64,000 nt of DNA from Chitinophaga cymbidii (GCF_007992715.1 NZ_BKAU01000006.1:291905-355904), one strand, 5' to 3'. Positions 17,283-27,411 are shown, counted from the first letter of the stretch. Translations and numbers: made by a program. Notes: a model not told the origin generated them from the letters alone.

Positions 17283-20200
17283 ATGCAATTCTCTACGGGA
17301 TTCAGGTTCACCGATCTGTTCTTCGGAAAAATCCGGGGTGGATATATTTCCTCCGCCGCCCGGTTCATCACGCCTTATGCATCCGTGATGCTGCTCTTCT
17401 TTTATATCGCACCGGCCGCTGCTATGGCGGCCGGGCATACACCTCCCGCGGACGCACGTTCTTTCGTGGTGTCGGGCCTCGTCACCAACGAAAAGGACGA
17501 AGCCCTGCCCGGTGCTTCGGTCCGTATCAAAGGCACCTCCAAAGGCGTTACCACCGACGCGAACGGCAAGTTCATGATCGAAGTGCAGCGCGAGGAAGAT
17601 TCCCTGGTATTCAGCTTCCTCAGCTACTACAGCACCACCATCAAAGTAGGCGGCCAAAGGAATATCACCGTCAGGCTCATGCCGGATGAAGAAAGCCAGA
17701 AGCTGAATGAAATACAGATCGTGGGGTACGGCACGCAGAAAAAGATCGCCAACGTAGGCGCCGTATCTTCTGTTTCCGCCCGCGAGATACAGAAGTACTC
17801 CACGCCATCGCTGACCAACGCCATCGGCGGAAAGCTCGCCGGTATCATTACCCGGCAAACTTCCGGCGAACCGGGGTATGACGCGGCCAAAGTATTTATC
17901 CGCGGCCTCGTATCCCAGAGCGGCACCAACAAGCCGTTGATCATCGTAGACGGCGTGGAACGCGAACTACAGGACTACTGGACCACCATGAACATCCAGG
18001 AAATTGAAAGCTTCACCGTACTGAAAGACGCGGCCTCCACCGCGGTATACGGCAACAGGGGCGCGAACGGCGTGATCATGATCACCACCCGCAGAGGCGT
18101 GGTAGGCAAGCCCAATATTACCTTCCGCACAGAAGCCGCCATGGTAGTGCCGATGCGTATTGAAGACAATATCGACGGATATGAATACGCCCTGCTGCAT
18201 AACGAAGCGCTGGAAAACGTGGGAGAAGCGCCCAAGTTCTCGGCCGAAGAAATACAGAAATACAAAGACGGCTCCGATCCCTACATGTATCCCAACGTGA
18301 ACTGGTACGATGTGGTGCTGAAGAAAAGGACCCGCCAGATGATGAATAACCTGGGCGTATCCGGCGGTACGGAAACGGTAAAGTATTACCTCAACCTCGG
18401 CTATACCATCCAGGAAGGTATTTACAACGAAGATCCCGCCAACACCTACAAGACCAACGCCGCGCTGAAACGCTATAATTTCAGATCGAATGTGGACGTG
18501 AAGCTGAGCAAAAGGTTCTCGCTCGCGCTCGGCCTCTCCGGCATCATCTCCAACACCAACTTCCCCGGCACGGACGCCGGCAGGATATTGATGGGCCTGA
18601 AGCTCACGGCGCCGAACACCTATCCCGTTAAAAATCCCAATGGCAGCCAGCCCGGCGCTTTCGGCGACCTCCTGCTGAATCCTTATGCGCTGACCACACA
18701 GACCGGCTATACGAAACAGTTCTATAACACGCTGGTGAGTAACCTTTCCGCCAAATGGGACCTTTCATATGTAACACCGGGATTGTCCGCCCGCGGGCTC
18801 GTGGCCTTCGACGTGGTAGACATCACCCAGAACATCCGCCGGAAAACACCGGCCACGTATTCTTATTCCAAAGACCCGGTGACCGGCGCGGAAACCTACA
18901 AGCAATGGGCCACCGAATCACCGCTGGGCTTCTATAACCTGAATGAAACTTACAGAACAATGTACGCACAGGCCGGCATCGACTACGACCGCTCCTTTGG
19001 CAACCACCATGTTACCGGCATGCTCACGGGAGAAAGAAGGGAGTTCACCAACGTCAACGCCGGCAACTCCATCGCCAACCTGCCGGAACGCCGACAGGGC
19101 CTCATCAGCCGCCTGACTTACAACTACGATTACCGGTACCTGCTCCAGCTGAGCGCCGGATACAACGGCTCGGAGAACTTCCCGAAAGGCAAGCGGTACG
19201 GATTGTTCCCCGCCATCGGCGCCGGCTGGATCATTTCCAATGAAGCCTTCTGGAACAAGAACACCTTCAGCCTGCTGAAACTGAGAGGCAACTACGGGAT
19301 CGTGGGGAACGACAGGATCGGCGGCGCGCGCTTCCTCTACCTGAGCACTTACAACAAATCCGCCACCGGCTACGTGTTCGGGAGGGACCAGAACGTCAAT
19401 CCCGGCGGCAAAAGCGAAGCCCGCATCGGGAACCCGGACGTGACCTGGGAAACGGCCTATAAAACAGATCTCGGCTTCGACCTGGAAATGTTCAACGGAA
19501 AATTCACGCTGTCGTCCACCGTGTTCCACGAACGCAGGGAAGGGCAGCTGCTGGAACGCAGGACCATCCCCATTTACGCGGGCTATCCCGGCGGCACCGT
19601 GCCCTTCGGCAACGTAGGGGTCACCGAAAACAAAGGGATCGAAGCCAACATACAGGTCAGGAATACCACCAAAAGCGGCTTCTACTATTCCTTCACCGTC
19701 AACTTTACTTACGCTAAAAACAAGATCATCGAAAATGATGCGCCGCCCGCGCTGTATCCTTACCAGGACCTCCGGGGCTATCCCATCGGCTCCAACCTCG
19801 GCTACAAGGCGCTCGGCTTCTTCCAGGACCAGGAGGACATCGACAAAAGCCCCTCTCAAACAGCATTGCAGGCGATCATTCGTCCCGGTGACATCAAATA
19901 TGAAGACATTAACCAGGACGGCAAGATCACTTCGGCGGACCGCACCGTCATTGGCACTTACGGCTCCGAACCGCAGATCATGTACGGCTTCGGCGCCACC
20001 GCCGCCTGGAAAGGATTTGATGCTACCATCTTTTTCACCGGAGCGGCCAACAGGGACTTCTTCTTCACGCAGGGCTGGACGGCATGGGCTTTCTCCGCAC
20101 AGGCGGGTTATTACAACGTGATGCAGCAGGTATACGACAAACGTTTTATCGTGGGCGGCAACAACGAGCACGCTGAATTTCCGGCGGTAAGAGCGGCCAG

Positions 20201-20456
20201 CAAAAACAATTATACCGGCTCTACGCTATGGCAAAGAAGCGGTGACTACCTGCGGATCAAAAACGCGGAGATCGGCTACACCATCCCCGTCAACCTGACC
20301 AAAAAAGCCACACTGAAAAGCATACGGGTGTTTATACAGGGCACCAACCTGGCTACCTGGGACAAGATCAAGGTCATCGATCCGGAATCCGATTTCGGTA
20401 CGGGCGGGTATCCTATTCCGCGCAATTACAATTTCGGGCTGGAAGCCAATTTTTAG
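17283..20456 (+). CDS. SusC/RagA-family TonB-linked outer-membrane receptor
   Basis: A full-length 1057-residue SusC. The N-terminal extension with a hydrophobic segment (about 33-50, SVMLLFFYIAPAAAMAAG) acts as signal sequence. A carboxypeptidase-regulatory-like domain (about 60-140, VSGLVTNEKDEALPGASVRIKGTSKG) and the plug (LNEIQIVGYGTQKK, KPLIIVDGVERE, DAASTAVYGNRGANGVIMITT) precede the 22-strand barrel. Unlike the receptor at the left edge it has no STN domain, which fits control by LacI rather than by sigma/anti-sigma. It should import an oligosaccharide together with the SusD lipoprotein encoded 21 bases downstream. It is the first gene of a cluster running to 37778. Confidence 0.96.
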   Translation: MQFSTGFRFTDLFFGKIRGGYISSAARFITPYASVMLLFFYIAPAAAMAAGHTPPADARSFVVSGLVTNEKDEALPGASVRIKGTSKGVTTDANGKFMIEVQREEDSLVFSFLSYYSTTIKVGGQRNITVRLMPDEESQKLNEIQIVGYGTQKKIANVGAVSSVSAREIQKYSTPSLTNAIGGKLAGIITRQTSGEPGYDAAKVFIRGLVSQSGTNKPLIIVDGVERELQDYWTTMNIQEIESFTVLKDAASTAVYGNRGANGVIMITTRRGVVGKPNITFRTEAAMVVPMRIEDNIDGYEYALLHNEALENVGEAPKFSAEEIQKYKDGSDPYMYPNVNWYDVVLKKRTRQMMNNLGVSGGTETVKYYLNLGYTIQEGIYNEDPANTYKTNAALKRYNFRSNVDVKLSKRFSLALGLSGIISNTNFPGTDAGRILMGLKLTAPNTYPVKNPNGSQPGAFGDLLLNPYALTTQTGYTKQFYNTLVSNLSAKWDLSYVTPGLSARGLVAFDVVDITQNIRRKTPATYSYSKDPVTGAETYKQWATESPLGFYNLNETYRTMYAQAGIDYDRSFGNHHVTGMLTGERREFTNVNAGNSIANLPERRQGLISRLTYNYDYRYLLQLSAGYNGSENFPKGKRYGLFPAIGAGWIISNEAFWNKNTFSLLKLRGNYGIVGNDRIGGARFLYLSTYNKSATGYVFGRDQNVNPGGKSEARIGNPDVTWETAYKTDLGFDLEMFNGKFTLSSTVFHERREGQLLERRTIPIYAGYPGGTVPFGNVGVTENKGIEANIQVRNTTKSGFYYSFTVNFTYAKNKIIENDAPPALYPYQDLRGYPIGSNLGYKALGFFQDQEDIDKSPSQTALQAIIRPGDIKYEDINQDGKITSADRTVIGTYGSEPQIMYGFGATAAWKGFDATIFFTGAANRDFFFTQGWTAWAFSAQAGYYNVMQQVYDKRFIVGGNNEHAEFPAVRAASKNNYTGSTLWQRSGDYLRIKNAEIGYTIPVNLTKKATLKSIRVFIQGTNLATWDKIKVIDPESDFGTGGYPIPRNYNFGLEANF

Positions 20457-20477
20457 TCAATCAAAAAAACTGGAATC

Positions 20478-22313
20478 ATGAAATCATATATAATTCCTGT
20501 GCTGACCACAGTGTTGCTTCTCACGGCGTTATCCTGCAACAAGGACTACCTGGAGAAAACGCCGGACGAAGACCTGACGCAGGAGCAGGTATTTACGAAC
20601 GCTGTATTTGCGGAACAGTTCCTCGCCAATATTTACTCGCATCTGCCGAAAGAGCTGGCGATGGTAGATAATCCGGGTGGCGGGCAGCCGCCGAACAATA
20701 CCTTCAACGCGGCAACGGACGAGCTGGAGATCTGCTACGAACCGAATTTCACCAATGCCATTAATGCCGGCAACTGGAACGCGGATTCCTATGTGCAGGA
20801 CATCTGGTCGCATGCCTATTTCGCCATCCGCAAAGCGAACATTTTCCTGGAGAACATCGACAAGCTGGCGCCATCCGAACTGGCTTCGGCGGACAGGATC
20901 AATAACTGGAAAGGGGAAGCGCGGTTCCTCCGCGCGCTCAACCATTTTTTCCTGATCAGGGCGTATGGACCGGTGCCGGTCATTGACAGGACGATACAGT
21001 TGAATGAAGACCTCGTGGCCTTCAAACGCCGGCCGATAGAAGAATGCGTGGATTTCATCGTCAGCGAATGCGACAAGGCCGCGGAGCTGCTGTTGCCCAG
21101 GATCACCGCCGCCAACGATTACGGCAAACCATCAAAAGTAGCCTGTGCCGCGCTGAAAGCAAGAGTGCTGCTGTACATGGCCAGCCCGCTCTGGAACGGC
21201 AACCCGGACTATGCCGGTTTTGTGGACAAAGAGGGCATGCGCCTGTTTCCCGATGCCCAGCCAGCAAGATGGAAAACCGCCGCCAACGCCGCCAAGGCAT
21301 GCATAGACCTGGCGGAATCCGTTGGGCACAAGCTGCACCGCTCCGGCAACGACCCCGTGCAGAACTACTATGAAACGTTCTACGTCAATTTCAACGACGA
21401 AGTATTCTTTACCAGCAACGATCCCGGTTATATCAACATAGACGCCTACAGCGAGCCGAGGGGAATGCCCAATGCCAACTGGCCTTTGCAGGCGGCCACG
21501 CAGAACATCGTGGACGATTATGAAATGGCGAACGGCATGCGCCCCATCCTCGGCTACAACCCGGACATGACGCCCATCATCAACCCGTTGTCCGGCTACG
21601 ATGAAAGCACACAGGCCGCCGATGCAACGGATCATTATTACGCCGGCACCCGCGGCATGTACGTAGGCCGAGAGCCCCGGTTCTATGCCAGCATCAGCTT
21701 CACCGGCGCCAAGTTCAAAACGGGCGCTCCGCACAACCGGCACACGCCGCTGCAATTCTGGAAGAGCGGGCTGGATGGACGGCCCTTTGATGCCGGTGCA
21801 AATTTCAGCGAAACGGGGTATCTTATGAAGAAATTAACCAACCCCGCTTACGTGCAGCAACCTCCGGCGGGGCCTATCAGAACATGGATATTCTTCCGCC
21901 TCGGCGAACAGTACCTCAACTATGCGGAAGCGCTGAATGAAGCAGACGGCCCCGTGGCGGATGTGTATAAATATGTGAACCTGATCCGCGACCGCGCCGG
22001 ATTACCGGGCCTGCCCGCCGGCCTCTCGAAGGAAGACATGCGCGAAAAGATCCGGCACGAAAGAAGAATAGAACTGGCTTTTGAAACACACCGTTATTTC
22101 GACCTGCACCGCTGGAAGCTCGCGGAAACCATCGATAACGGAAACATCTACGGCATCGATGTGCTGACCGACGGATATGACATCACCAGCGACGCTTTCT
22201 ATAAAAGAAGAGTAGTAGAAAAAAGAGTGTTCGAAAAGAAACATTACCTCTGGCCCATACAGCAACGTGAACTGGAAAAGAACAAGAACCTCGTGCAGAA
22301 CCCGGGCTGGTAA
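20478..22313 (+). CDS. SusD/RagB-family nutrient-binding lipoprotein
   Basis: A 611-residue surface lipoprotein that caps the SusC channel and binds glycan. The signal peptide ends with a lipobox (VLLLTALSC, Cys at residue 20). The helical TPR core is seen in FAIRKANIFLENIDKL and WKGEARFLRALNHFFLIRAYGPVPVID, and the C-terminal RagB signature in IRHERRIELAFETHRYFDLHRWKLAE and HYLWPIQQRELEKNKNLVQNPGW. Pairing and spacing with susC are standard. Confidence 0.96.
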   Translation: MKSYIIPVLTTVLLLTALSCNKDYLEKTPDEDLTQEQVFTNAVFAEQFLANIYSHLPKELAMVDNPGGGQPPNNTFNAATDELEICYEPNFTNAINAGNWNADSYVQDIWSHAYFAIRKANIFLENIDKLAPSELASADRINNWKGEARFLRALNHFFLIRAYGPVPVIDRTIQLNEDLVAFKRRPIEECVDFIVSECDKAAELLLPRITAANDYGKPSKVACAALKARVLLYMASPLWNGNPDYAGFVDKEGMRLFPDAQPARWKTAANAAKACIDLAESVGHKLHRSGNDPVQNYYETFYVNFNDEVFFTSNDPGYINIDAYSEPRGMPNANWPLQAATQNIVDDYEMANGMRPILGYNPDMTPIINPLSGYDESTQAADATDHYYAGTRGMYVGREPRFYASISFTGAKFKTGAPHNRHTPLQFWKSGLDGRPFDAGANFSETGYLMKKLTNPAYVQQPPAGPIRTWIFFRLGEQYLNYAEALNEADGPVADVYKYVNLIRDRAGLPGLPAGLSKEDMREKIRHERRIELAFETHRYFDLHRWKLAETIDNGNIYGIDVLTDGYDITSDAFYKRRVVEKRVFEKKHYLWPIQQRELEKNKNLVQNPGW

Positions 22314-22341
22314 AGACATTATCAAACAATAACGTACAAGC

Positions 22342-23550
22342 ATGGCAAGATTATGTTACGCAGGCTGGTTGTTCCTGTTGGGCTGCATATTACCGGCAGC
22401 GGTGAACGCGCAGCAATTATATGAATTGCCCGCCGGAACAGAAACCCGGTGGATCAGCCTGGAAAACGCTACCGGCGCGAAAGGCAAAGGCGGCATGGAA
22501 AACAAAGGTGCAAAAGGACACGCATCCGAATGGATCAAAGCCGGGGAAAGAAAGGTGATGATGGACTACGAAGGCGCAGGTGTGATCAACCGCATATGGC
22601 TTACCATCATCGAAAGAAGTCCAGCTTCGCTGCGTTCCATTTACATCGAGATGTACTGGGACGGCGCCGGCAAACCCGCGGTGGCCGTGCCCCTGGGGGA
22701 CTTCTTCGGCATCGGCCTGGGGCGCAGAACCGCTTTCCAGAGCGCGCTGTTCACCGATCCGGAAGGGAAGTCGTTCAACTGCTCCGTGCCCATGCCGTTT
22801 AAAAAACACGCGAAGATCGTTTTTGTAAATGAATCAAAACATGATCAGCTATTGTTCTTTGACGTGAACCTCACAAAAGTGAAAAAACACCCGAAAGACA
22901 TAGCTTATTTCCACGCGCACTGGAACAGCAGCACGGACGGCAGGCTGGGAGAGGATTTCGAGATACTGCCGAAAGTAAAAGGCAAAGGCCGTTTCCTCGG
23001 CACCAACCTGAGCATCATTGCAGACAAGATCTACGGCGATACCTGGTTCGGAGAAGGAGAAGTAAAAACCTGGCTGGACGGCGACACGGAATATCCCACA
23101 CTGGTGGGTACCGGCACGGAAGATTACATCGGCTCCGCCTGGAACCTCGGCGCCTTTGCGCATCTCTACCAGGGCGCGCCCATTGTTGACAAAGCAAAAG
23201 GGCAGTTCGCCTTTTACCGCTATCATGTGCCCGATCCCATCTATTTCCAGACGGATTGCCGCGTGACCATACAAATGATGGGCGGAGGGGGCCGCGACAA
23301 GATCCGTGAGATCGCAAAAGCCGGCGGTAAAGTGAAACCCATCAGCGTTATGACGAAAGAAAAGCTCATCAAACTGGAAGAAGAACCGGCATATCCGGCT
23401 TATACGGACGACAGGTTTCCGGCGGATGAATGGGTGAACTTCTTCCGCGTGGATAACTATTCCGCCACCGCTTATTTCTACCTGGACAGACCTGAAAATG
23501 ATCTGCCGCCGCTCGCGCCACTGGCACAACGTTTAAAAGGCATTCTCTGA
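22342..23550 (+). CDS. GH172 (DUF2961) glycoside hydrolase, paralogue A
   Basis: A 402-residue secreted enzyme (signal peptide MARLCYAGWLFLLGCILPAAVNAQ) of the DUF2961 family, now GH172. Known members are D-arabinofuranosidases and difructose-dianhydride/alpha-D-fructofuranoside enzymes. Family motifs are GAGVINRIWLTI (about 78-90), MYWDG (104-108), WFGEGE (235-240) and VGTGTEDY (255-262). The two catalytic carboxylates of the family should be Glu238 or Glu240 and Glu260; their spacing is one residue off the usual 21, which sets this paralogue apart from the other three. Gene spacing to susD is 28 bases. Confidence 0.88.
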   Translation: MARLCYAGWLFLLGCILPAAVNAQQLYELPAGTETRWISLENATGAKGKGGMENKGAKGHASEWIKAGERKVMMDYEGAGVINRIWLTIIERSPASLRSIYIEMYWDGAGKPAVAVPLGDFFGIGLGRRTAFQSALFTDPEGKSFNCSVPMPFKKHAKIVFVNESKHDQLLFFDVNLTKVKKHPKDIAYFHAHWNSSTDGRLGEDFEILPKVKGKGRFLGTNLSIIADKIYGDTWFGEGEVKTWLDGDTEYPTLVGTGTEDYIGSAWNLGAFAHLYQGAPIVDKAKGQFAFYRYHVPDPIYFQTDCRVTIQMMGGGGRDKIREIAKAGGKVKPISVMTKEKLIKLEEEPAYPAYTDDRFPADEWVNFFRVDNYSATAYFYLDRPENDLPPLAPLAQRLKGIL

Positions 23551-23569
23551 CAAACCGGAATTACATCAT

Positions 23570-25381
23570 ATGAACTGGCAGCACGTAGACATCTGGATCG
23601 TAGGCATATACATTTTGGGGATGCTCGGCATCGGGTTCTGGCACCGCCGCTTCGCGAATAAAAGTATGGACAACTTTTTTCTCGGCGGCCGCAAGATACC
23701 CGGCTGGCTCAACGGTATTTCCTACACGGCGGCGCTGGTAAGTCCGGATGCCGCTACCGGTTACGGCGGCCTCGCTGTTGCAACCGGCGGGTTCATCTGC
23801 TGGTGGTACCTCAGCCGCTTCGGGCTGGCGCTGTTCCTCGGCGGCGTGCTGTTTGCCGTTTTCTGGAGAAGGCTCAACCTGTTCACCACGCTGGAATTCT
23901 ATGATCTGCGTTTCCCGAAAGGCGCCGCCGCGGCCATGCGCCTCTGGATCGCCATCCGCACGTCGCTGATCGCCATGCCGGCATGGACGGGCATTACGCT
24001 GCTGGCGGCGTACAAGATCATGGGCCCCGCTTTCGATCTCACCAAACTGCAGACATTATACCTGGTAGTGCCGGTGTCCATTCTGTTCGTATTCTCCTCG
24101 GGATACAAAGGCGTGGTGATCTCCAACCTGATACAGATGATCATCTTTCTCGCGGGCACCATCATGCTGGCCTGGCTCACGCTGGAGCACTTCGGCGGCG
24201 CGGAAGCAATGGTCACCGCCATACAGACGACGTTTGGTCCGGATAGCGCGGAGATACTGGGCTCCATGCCGCCGCAGGACCATTCGGTATTCCCGCTGGC
24301 AGCCGCGCTGGGCTGGCTGCTGGGGCAGAGTATTGGCTATGGCGGAGATGCCGCGCCCATGGGCGGCGCCATGGAAGGACAACGCATCCTTTCCACGCGC
24401 ACGCCTTCGGAAGCATTGACGATGTATGTAGTAACCGCTATCAGCATGTTCCTGCTGCTCTTACTGGTGACGCTGCCCAGCATCAGCGCCGCCGTGATGT
24501 GGCCGGAGCTGCGGGCGATCGATGCGGACCGGGAGCTGGTATATGGCAAACTGATGAAAACATTATTGCCCGCCGGCGCGATGGGATTGATGGTGGCCGC
24601 GATGCTGGCTGCCACCATGTCCACCGTAGGCGATAACCTGAACTTCGGCAGCCAGGTGCTGGTAAGCGATATCTACCGCCGCTGGTTTGTGCGCGACGCG
24701 AAGGAAAGCCATTATATGCTGATGGGTAAAGTGGGGATGATCGTGATACTCGCGTTGTCCATCGCCGTGGTGTTCAATGTGATGATCATTACGGACGTGG
24801 CCATCTTCATGCTGTCCCTCAGCGCGGCAGAGCTGCCGGCCAACTGGGCACAGTGGTGGTGGTGGCGCTTCAACGGTCCCGCCCGCGTAGCTGCTTCGTT
24901 TGGCGGCGCGGCGATCTTCTGCCTGGTGGTATTGGGGCCGAAGCTGCTGACCCTTTTGGGCTTCAACGCCCCTTTGATTCCCTGGTACTGGCAAACGCTG
25001 CTGGTGATGGGATTGACAACGGTGTTGTGGATAACCGTAGCGCTGCTCACAAAGCCCGACCCGGACGAGCTGCTGCGGAAATTCTATCTCCGCGCGCATC
25101 CGCTCGGCTGCTGGACGCCTTATAGATCGCTGGACAAACCCGGCGCTGACGGCTCTTTCCGGCCGGTGTTCCGCGGCATATTCATCGCCATTGCAGGCGC
25201 GGCCTCGGTTTCCCTGCTGATGGTCGGCCTTACGCATGCCTGGTTTGCACGCTATGCCATGGCCGCGCTCACCCTTGTGACAGCAGTGGCGCTGTACATC
25301 ATCTTCTGGAAAATGGCGAAACAATACCTCGCGCTGCTGTCAGTACGCGCAGCGGATAATATCAACGAACAAAACAAATAA
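23570..25381 (+). CDS. Sodium:solute symporter (SSS family)
   Basis: A 603-residue inner-membrane transporter with about 13-14 hydrophobic helices. The N-terminus (WIVGIYILGMLGIGFWHRRFANKSMDNFFLGGRKIPGWLNGISYTAA) and the segment LSIAVVFNVMIITDVAIFMLSLSAAELPANWAQWWWWRFNGPARVAA are typical of SSS sugar/polyol symporters. It probably carries the monosaccharide or small product released in the periplasm by the GH172 enzymes into the cytoplasm. It is embedded in the cluster (20 bases after paralogue A, 12 bases before the next gene). Confidence 0.93.
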   Translation: MNWQHVDIWIVGIYILGMLGIGFWHRRFANKSMDNFFLGGRKIPGWLNGISYTAALVSPDAATGYGGLAVATGGFICWWYLSRFGLALFLGGVLFAVFWRRLNLFTTLEFYDLRFPKGAAAAMRLWIAIRTSLIAMPAWTGITLLAAYKIMGPAFDLTKLQTLYLVVPVSILFVFSSGYKGVVISNLIQMIIFLAGTIMLAWLTLEHFGGAEAMVTAIQTTFGPDSAEILGSMPPQDHSVFPLAAALGWLLGQSIGYGGDAAPMGGAMEGQRILSTRTPSEALTMYVVTAISMFLLLLLVTLPSISAAVMWPELRAIDADRELVYGKLMKTLLPAGAMGLMVAAMLAATMSTVGDNLNFGSQVLVSDIYRRWFVRDAKESHYMLMGKVGMIVILALSIAVVFNVMIITDVAIFMLSLSAAELPANWAQWWWWRFNGPARVAASFGGAAIFCLVVLGPKLLTLLGFNAPLIPWYWQTLLVMGLTTVLWITVALLTKPDPDELLRKFYLRAHPLGCWTPYRSLDKPGADGSFRPVFRGIFIAIAGAASVSLLMVGLTHAWFARYAMAALTLVTAVALYIIFWKMAKQYLALLSVRAADNINEQNK

Positions 25382-25393
25382 AATCAAGATAAC

Positions 25394-26197
25394 ATGAAAC
25401 AAGCGACGGACGTAAAACGCGAGCACATACTTTACCTGGGCGACTGGGTATTCAGCGTGGGACCGCTATTTATCGAAACACCTTTCGGAACGGAAACAAA
25501 AGATGCAGACCTGCATTTCTATGGAAAAAAGCTCAAGGAAGCGATCGAGCCGCTGGCGGATGTTACCACCATGGCCAACTGGGAGCTGTACCGCATGCAG
25601 CCCGGCAGGCTCGAAGAAATACTGGACACATCAGCCGGCCTTATCATCAGCGATGTGGAAGCAAAATGTTTTCACCTGTTCCCCAGCTTCTTCGACCGCG
25701 CGCAGCGCAAGGATACAGTCGTTACCTTCCCCGACCGGCTCACGCTGGTGAAAGAGTGGATAGCGGACGGCGGCGGATTGCTGATGCTCGGCGGATGGCT
25801 CTCTTTCAGCGGCGCTTTCGGCAAAGGCGGATGGGGCAGAAGCTCCTTCTCCCATGCTTTGCCCGTACAATGCCTCGTTACGGAAGACCTGGTGGAATCT
25901 TCCGCCGGATTCACCGCGGAAGTGCTGGTGCCCGATCATCCTGTGGTAAAAGGATTGAACTGGAAAAACTTCCCGCCCATTTTCGGATATAATGAAGTGA
26001 CCGCGAAGCCCGAAGGCGAAGTGCTGGTACGGGTGAAAGAAACCGGCCATCCGCTGGTGGTGGCAGGCGAATATGGCAAGGGCCGCATCCTTACCTATAT
26101 GTCCGACCCCGCGCCGCACTGGGGCCTGAACTTTGAATTGTGGGACAGCTACGATGCTTTCTGGCAGCAGGCGCTTAACTGGGTGAAGAAAAAATAA
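25394..26197 (+). CDS. Glutamine-amidotransferase-like (GATase1-like) cytoplasmic protein
   Basis: A 267-residue protein without signal peptide that looks like the putative glutamine amidotransferase family (GATase1-like, PF07090 type). Visible features: HILYLGDWVFSVGP (start), ISDVEAKCFHLFPSFFD, LTLVKEWIADGGGLLMLGGWLSFSG near residue 125, HPVVKGLNWKNFPPIFGYNEV and GHPLVVAGEYGKGRILTYMSDPAPHWG. At the position where amidotransferases carry the nucleophilic Cys elbow, it has GGWLSFSG without Cys, so true amidotransferase activity is doubtful. Its stop overlaps the start of the next gene, suggesting coupled expression. Role unknown. Confidence 0.78.
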   Translation: MKQATDVKREHILYLGDWVFSVGPLFIETPFGTETKDADLHFYGKKLKEAIEPLADVTTMANWELYRMQPGRLEEILDTSAGLIISDVEAKCFHLFPSFFDRAQRKDTVVTFPDRLTLVKEWIADGGGLLMLGGWLSFSGAFGKGGWGRSSFSHALPVQCLVTEDLVESSAGFTAEVLVPDHPVVKGLNWKNFPPIFGYNEVTAKPEGEVLVRVKETGHPLVVAGEYGKGRILTYMSDPAPHWGLNFELWDSYDAFWQQALNWVKKK

Positions 26198-27411
26198 TGA
26201 TGGAACAAACGCAATTACTCGCCGGTACTTCGGTAACAGACATTACACCGCCGCTGGAAGTGGGCCTGCTCACTTCCTCCGTGAAAGGATCGTATGAACC
26301 TTTCGAATCGGTGCGCCTGCCGCTGAAAGCCCGTGTGCTCGTACTGGGAACGCTGAAAGACCTGGTAGCCATCGTTTCGCTGGACCTGCTCGCATTGAAC
26401 GACACCGCCACCGGTGGGTGGCAACACTTCAAGGAAGGGCTGTCCGGCGTCATTCCCCCGGAAAGGATCATCATAACGTGCACGCATACACACAATGGCC
26501 CGGAATCGGTGGCATTATCCGGGTTGTACAAAACACCGGTGTATAAAAAATGGCTGGCGGATGTGCAGCACAAGGTAAAGGAAGCCATCCTGAAAGCAGC
26601 GGTGGCGGCGCGGCCCTGCCATGCTTCATTCGCCGTGGGCGTGTTGGAAGGCTATACCCTGCTGCGCCGCATCCCCACGCCGGAAGGCGTGATCATGTCC
26701 GACGCCGTGCAACCCATCGCACCGGAACTGATGAACCGGCAGCCAGTGGACCGCCGGGTGCATTCAGTGGCCTTCCGGGATCAGCATGGCGACACGATCG
26801 CCACGCTGGTGCATGCCGTATGCCATCCCGTACATGAAATGCTGCTGCCGCATATCTCCGCGGAATTTCCCGGTGAAATGTGCCTTGCGCTGGAAGCATC
26901 GGGAGAACACGGCATGCCCATATTCCTGAATGGCGCGGCGGGCGAGATCAATCCGCCCACCGTTTCCTGCGGGCCGGCGTACGCGCAGCGGCATGGCCGC
27001 GCACTGGCGGAACTGGTGCAGCAGCAGGAGAGAAGTAGCTGCGAAGAGGCATTCAGCCATGCGCACAGCGAAATGCAGTTCCCGGTACGCCCGGAAGCCG
27101 GTATGACGCAGGCTGACGCGCTCGCGCGGTTCAGCGCCATCCGCATCGGTTCGCTGGCGATGGTGTTCATCCCCGGTGAACCTTTTACAGCAACCGCTTT
27201 CGCCATCGAACGGGGTTCTCCCTTTGCGCATACCATCGTAGCGGCATACGCGGAAAACACCATCGGGTATATTCCCACGGCAGCAGCATTTGCGGAAGGC
27301 GGATATGAAACGGGGCCGGGTAAATGGTCGTACCTGGCGGAGAACGCGGATACATTGATCACCACGGAAGCGCTGCGGCTGCTCACAACGTTAAATAATT
27401 CATCAAGATGA
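26197..27411 (+). CDS. Neutral-ceramidase-fold protein of unknown substrate
   Basis: A 404-residue protein resembling the N-terminal domain of neutral/alkaline ceramidases, but half their length and without a signal peptide. The pattern is clear: AGTSVTDITPP at the start, THTHNGPES (residues 96-104, with the metal-binding His-x-His), HAVCHPVHEM (206-214, second metal His) and NGAAGEINPP (245-254). In ceramidases the last motif is GDVSPN-like with a nucleophilic Ser; here that position is Asn252. Start ATGATG at 26197 overlaps the previous stop by one base. Probably a metal-dependent hydrolase acting on a sugar-derived intermediate, not a ceramidase. Confidence 0.78.
   Translation: MMEQTQLLAGTSVTDITPPLEVGLLTSSVKGSYEPFESVRLPLKARVLVLGTLKDLVAIVSLDLLALNDTATGGWQHFKEGLSGVIPPERIIITCTHTHNGPESVALSGLYKTPVYKKWLADVQHKVKEAILKAAVAARPCHASFAVGVLEGYTLLRRIPTPEGVIMSDAVQPIAPELMNRQPVDRRVHSVAFRDQHGDTIATLVHAVCHPVHEMLLPHISAEFPGEMCLALEASGEHGMPIFLNGAAGEINPPTVSCGPAYAQRHGRALAELVQQQERSSCEEAFSHAHSEMQFPVRPEAGMTQADALARFSAIRIGSLAMVFIPGEPFTATAFAIERGSPFAHTIVAAYAENTIGYIPTAAAFAEGGYETGPGKWSYLAENADTLITTEALRLLTTLNNSSR

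Noticed and set aside
18918..20171. 417-codon minus-strand open frame within susC
   Set aside because: Antisense to the barrel of a clear SusC gene and without signal, domain or ribosome site.
26197..27411. True neutral ceramidase
   Set aside because: Nucleophilic Ser position is Asn, there is no secretion signal and the protein is about half the usual length.
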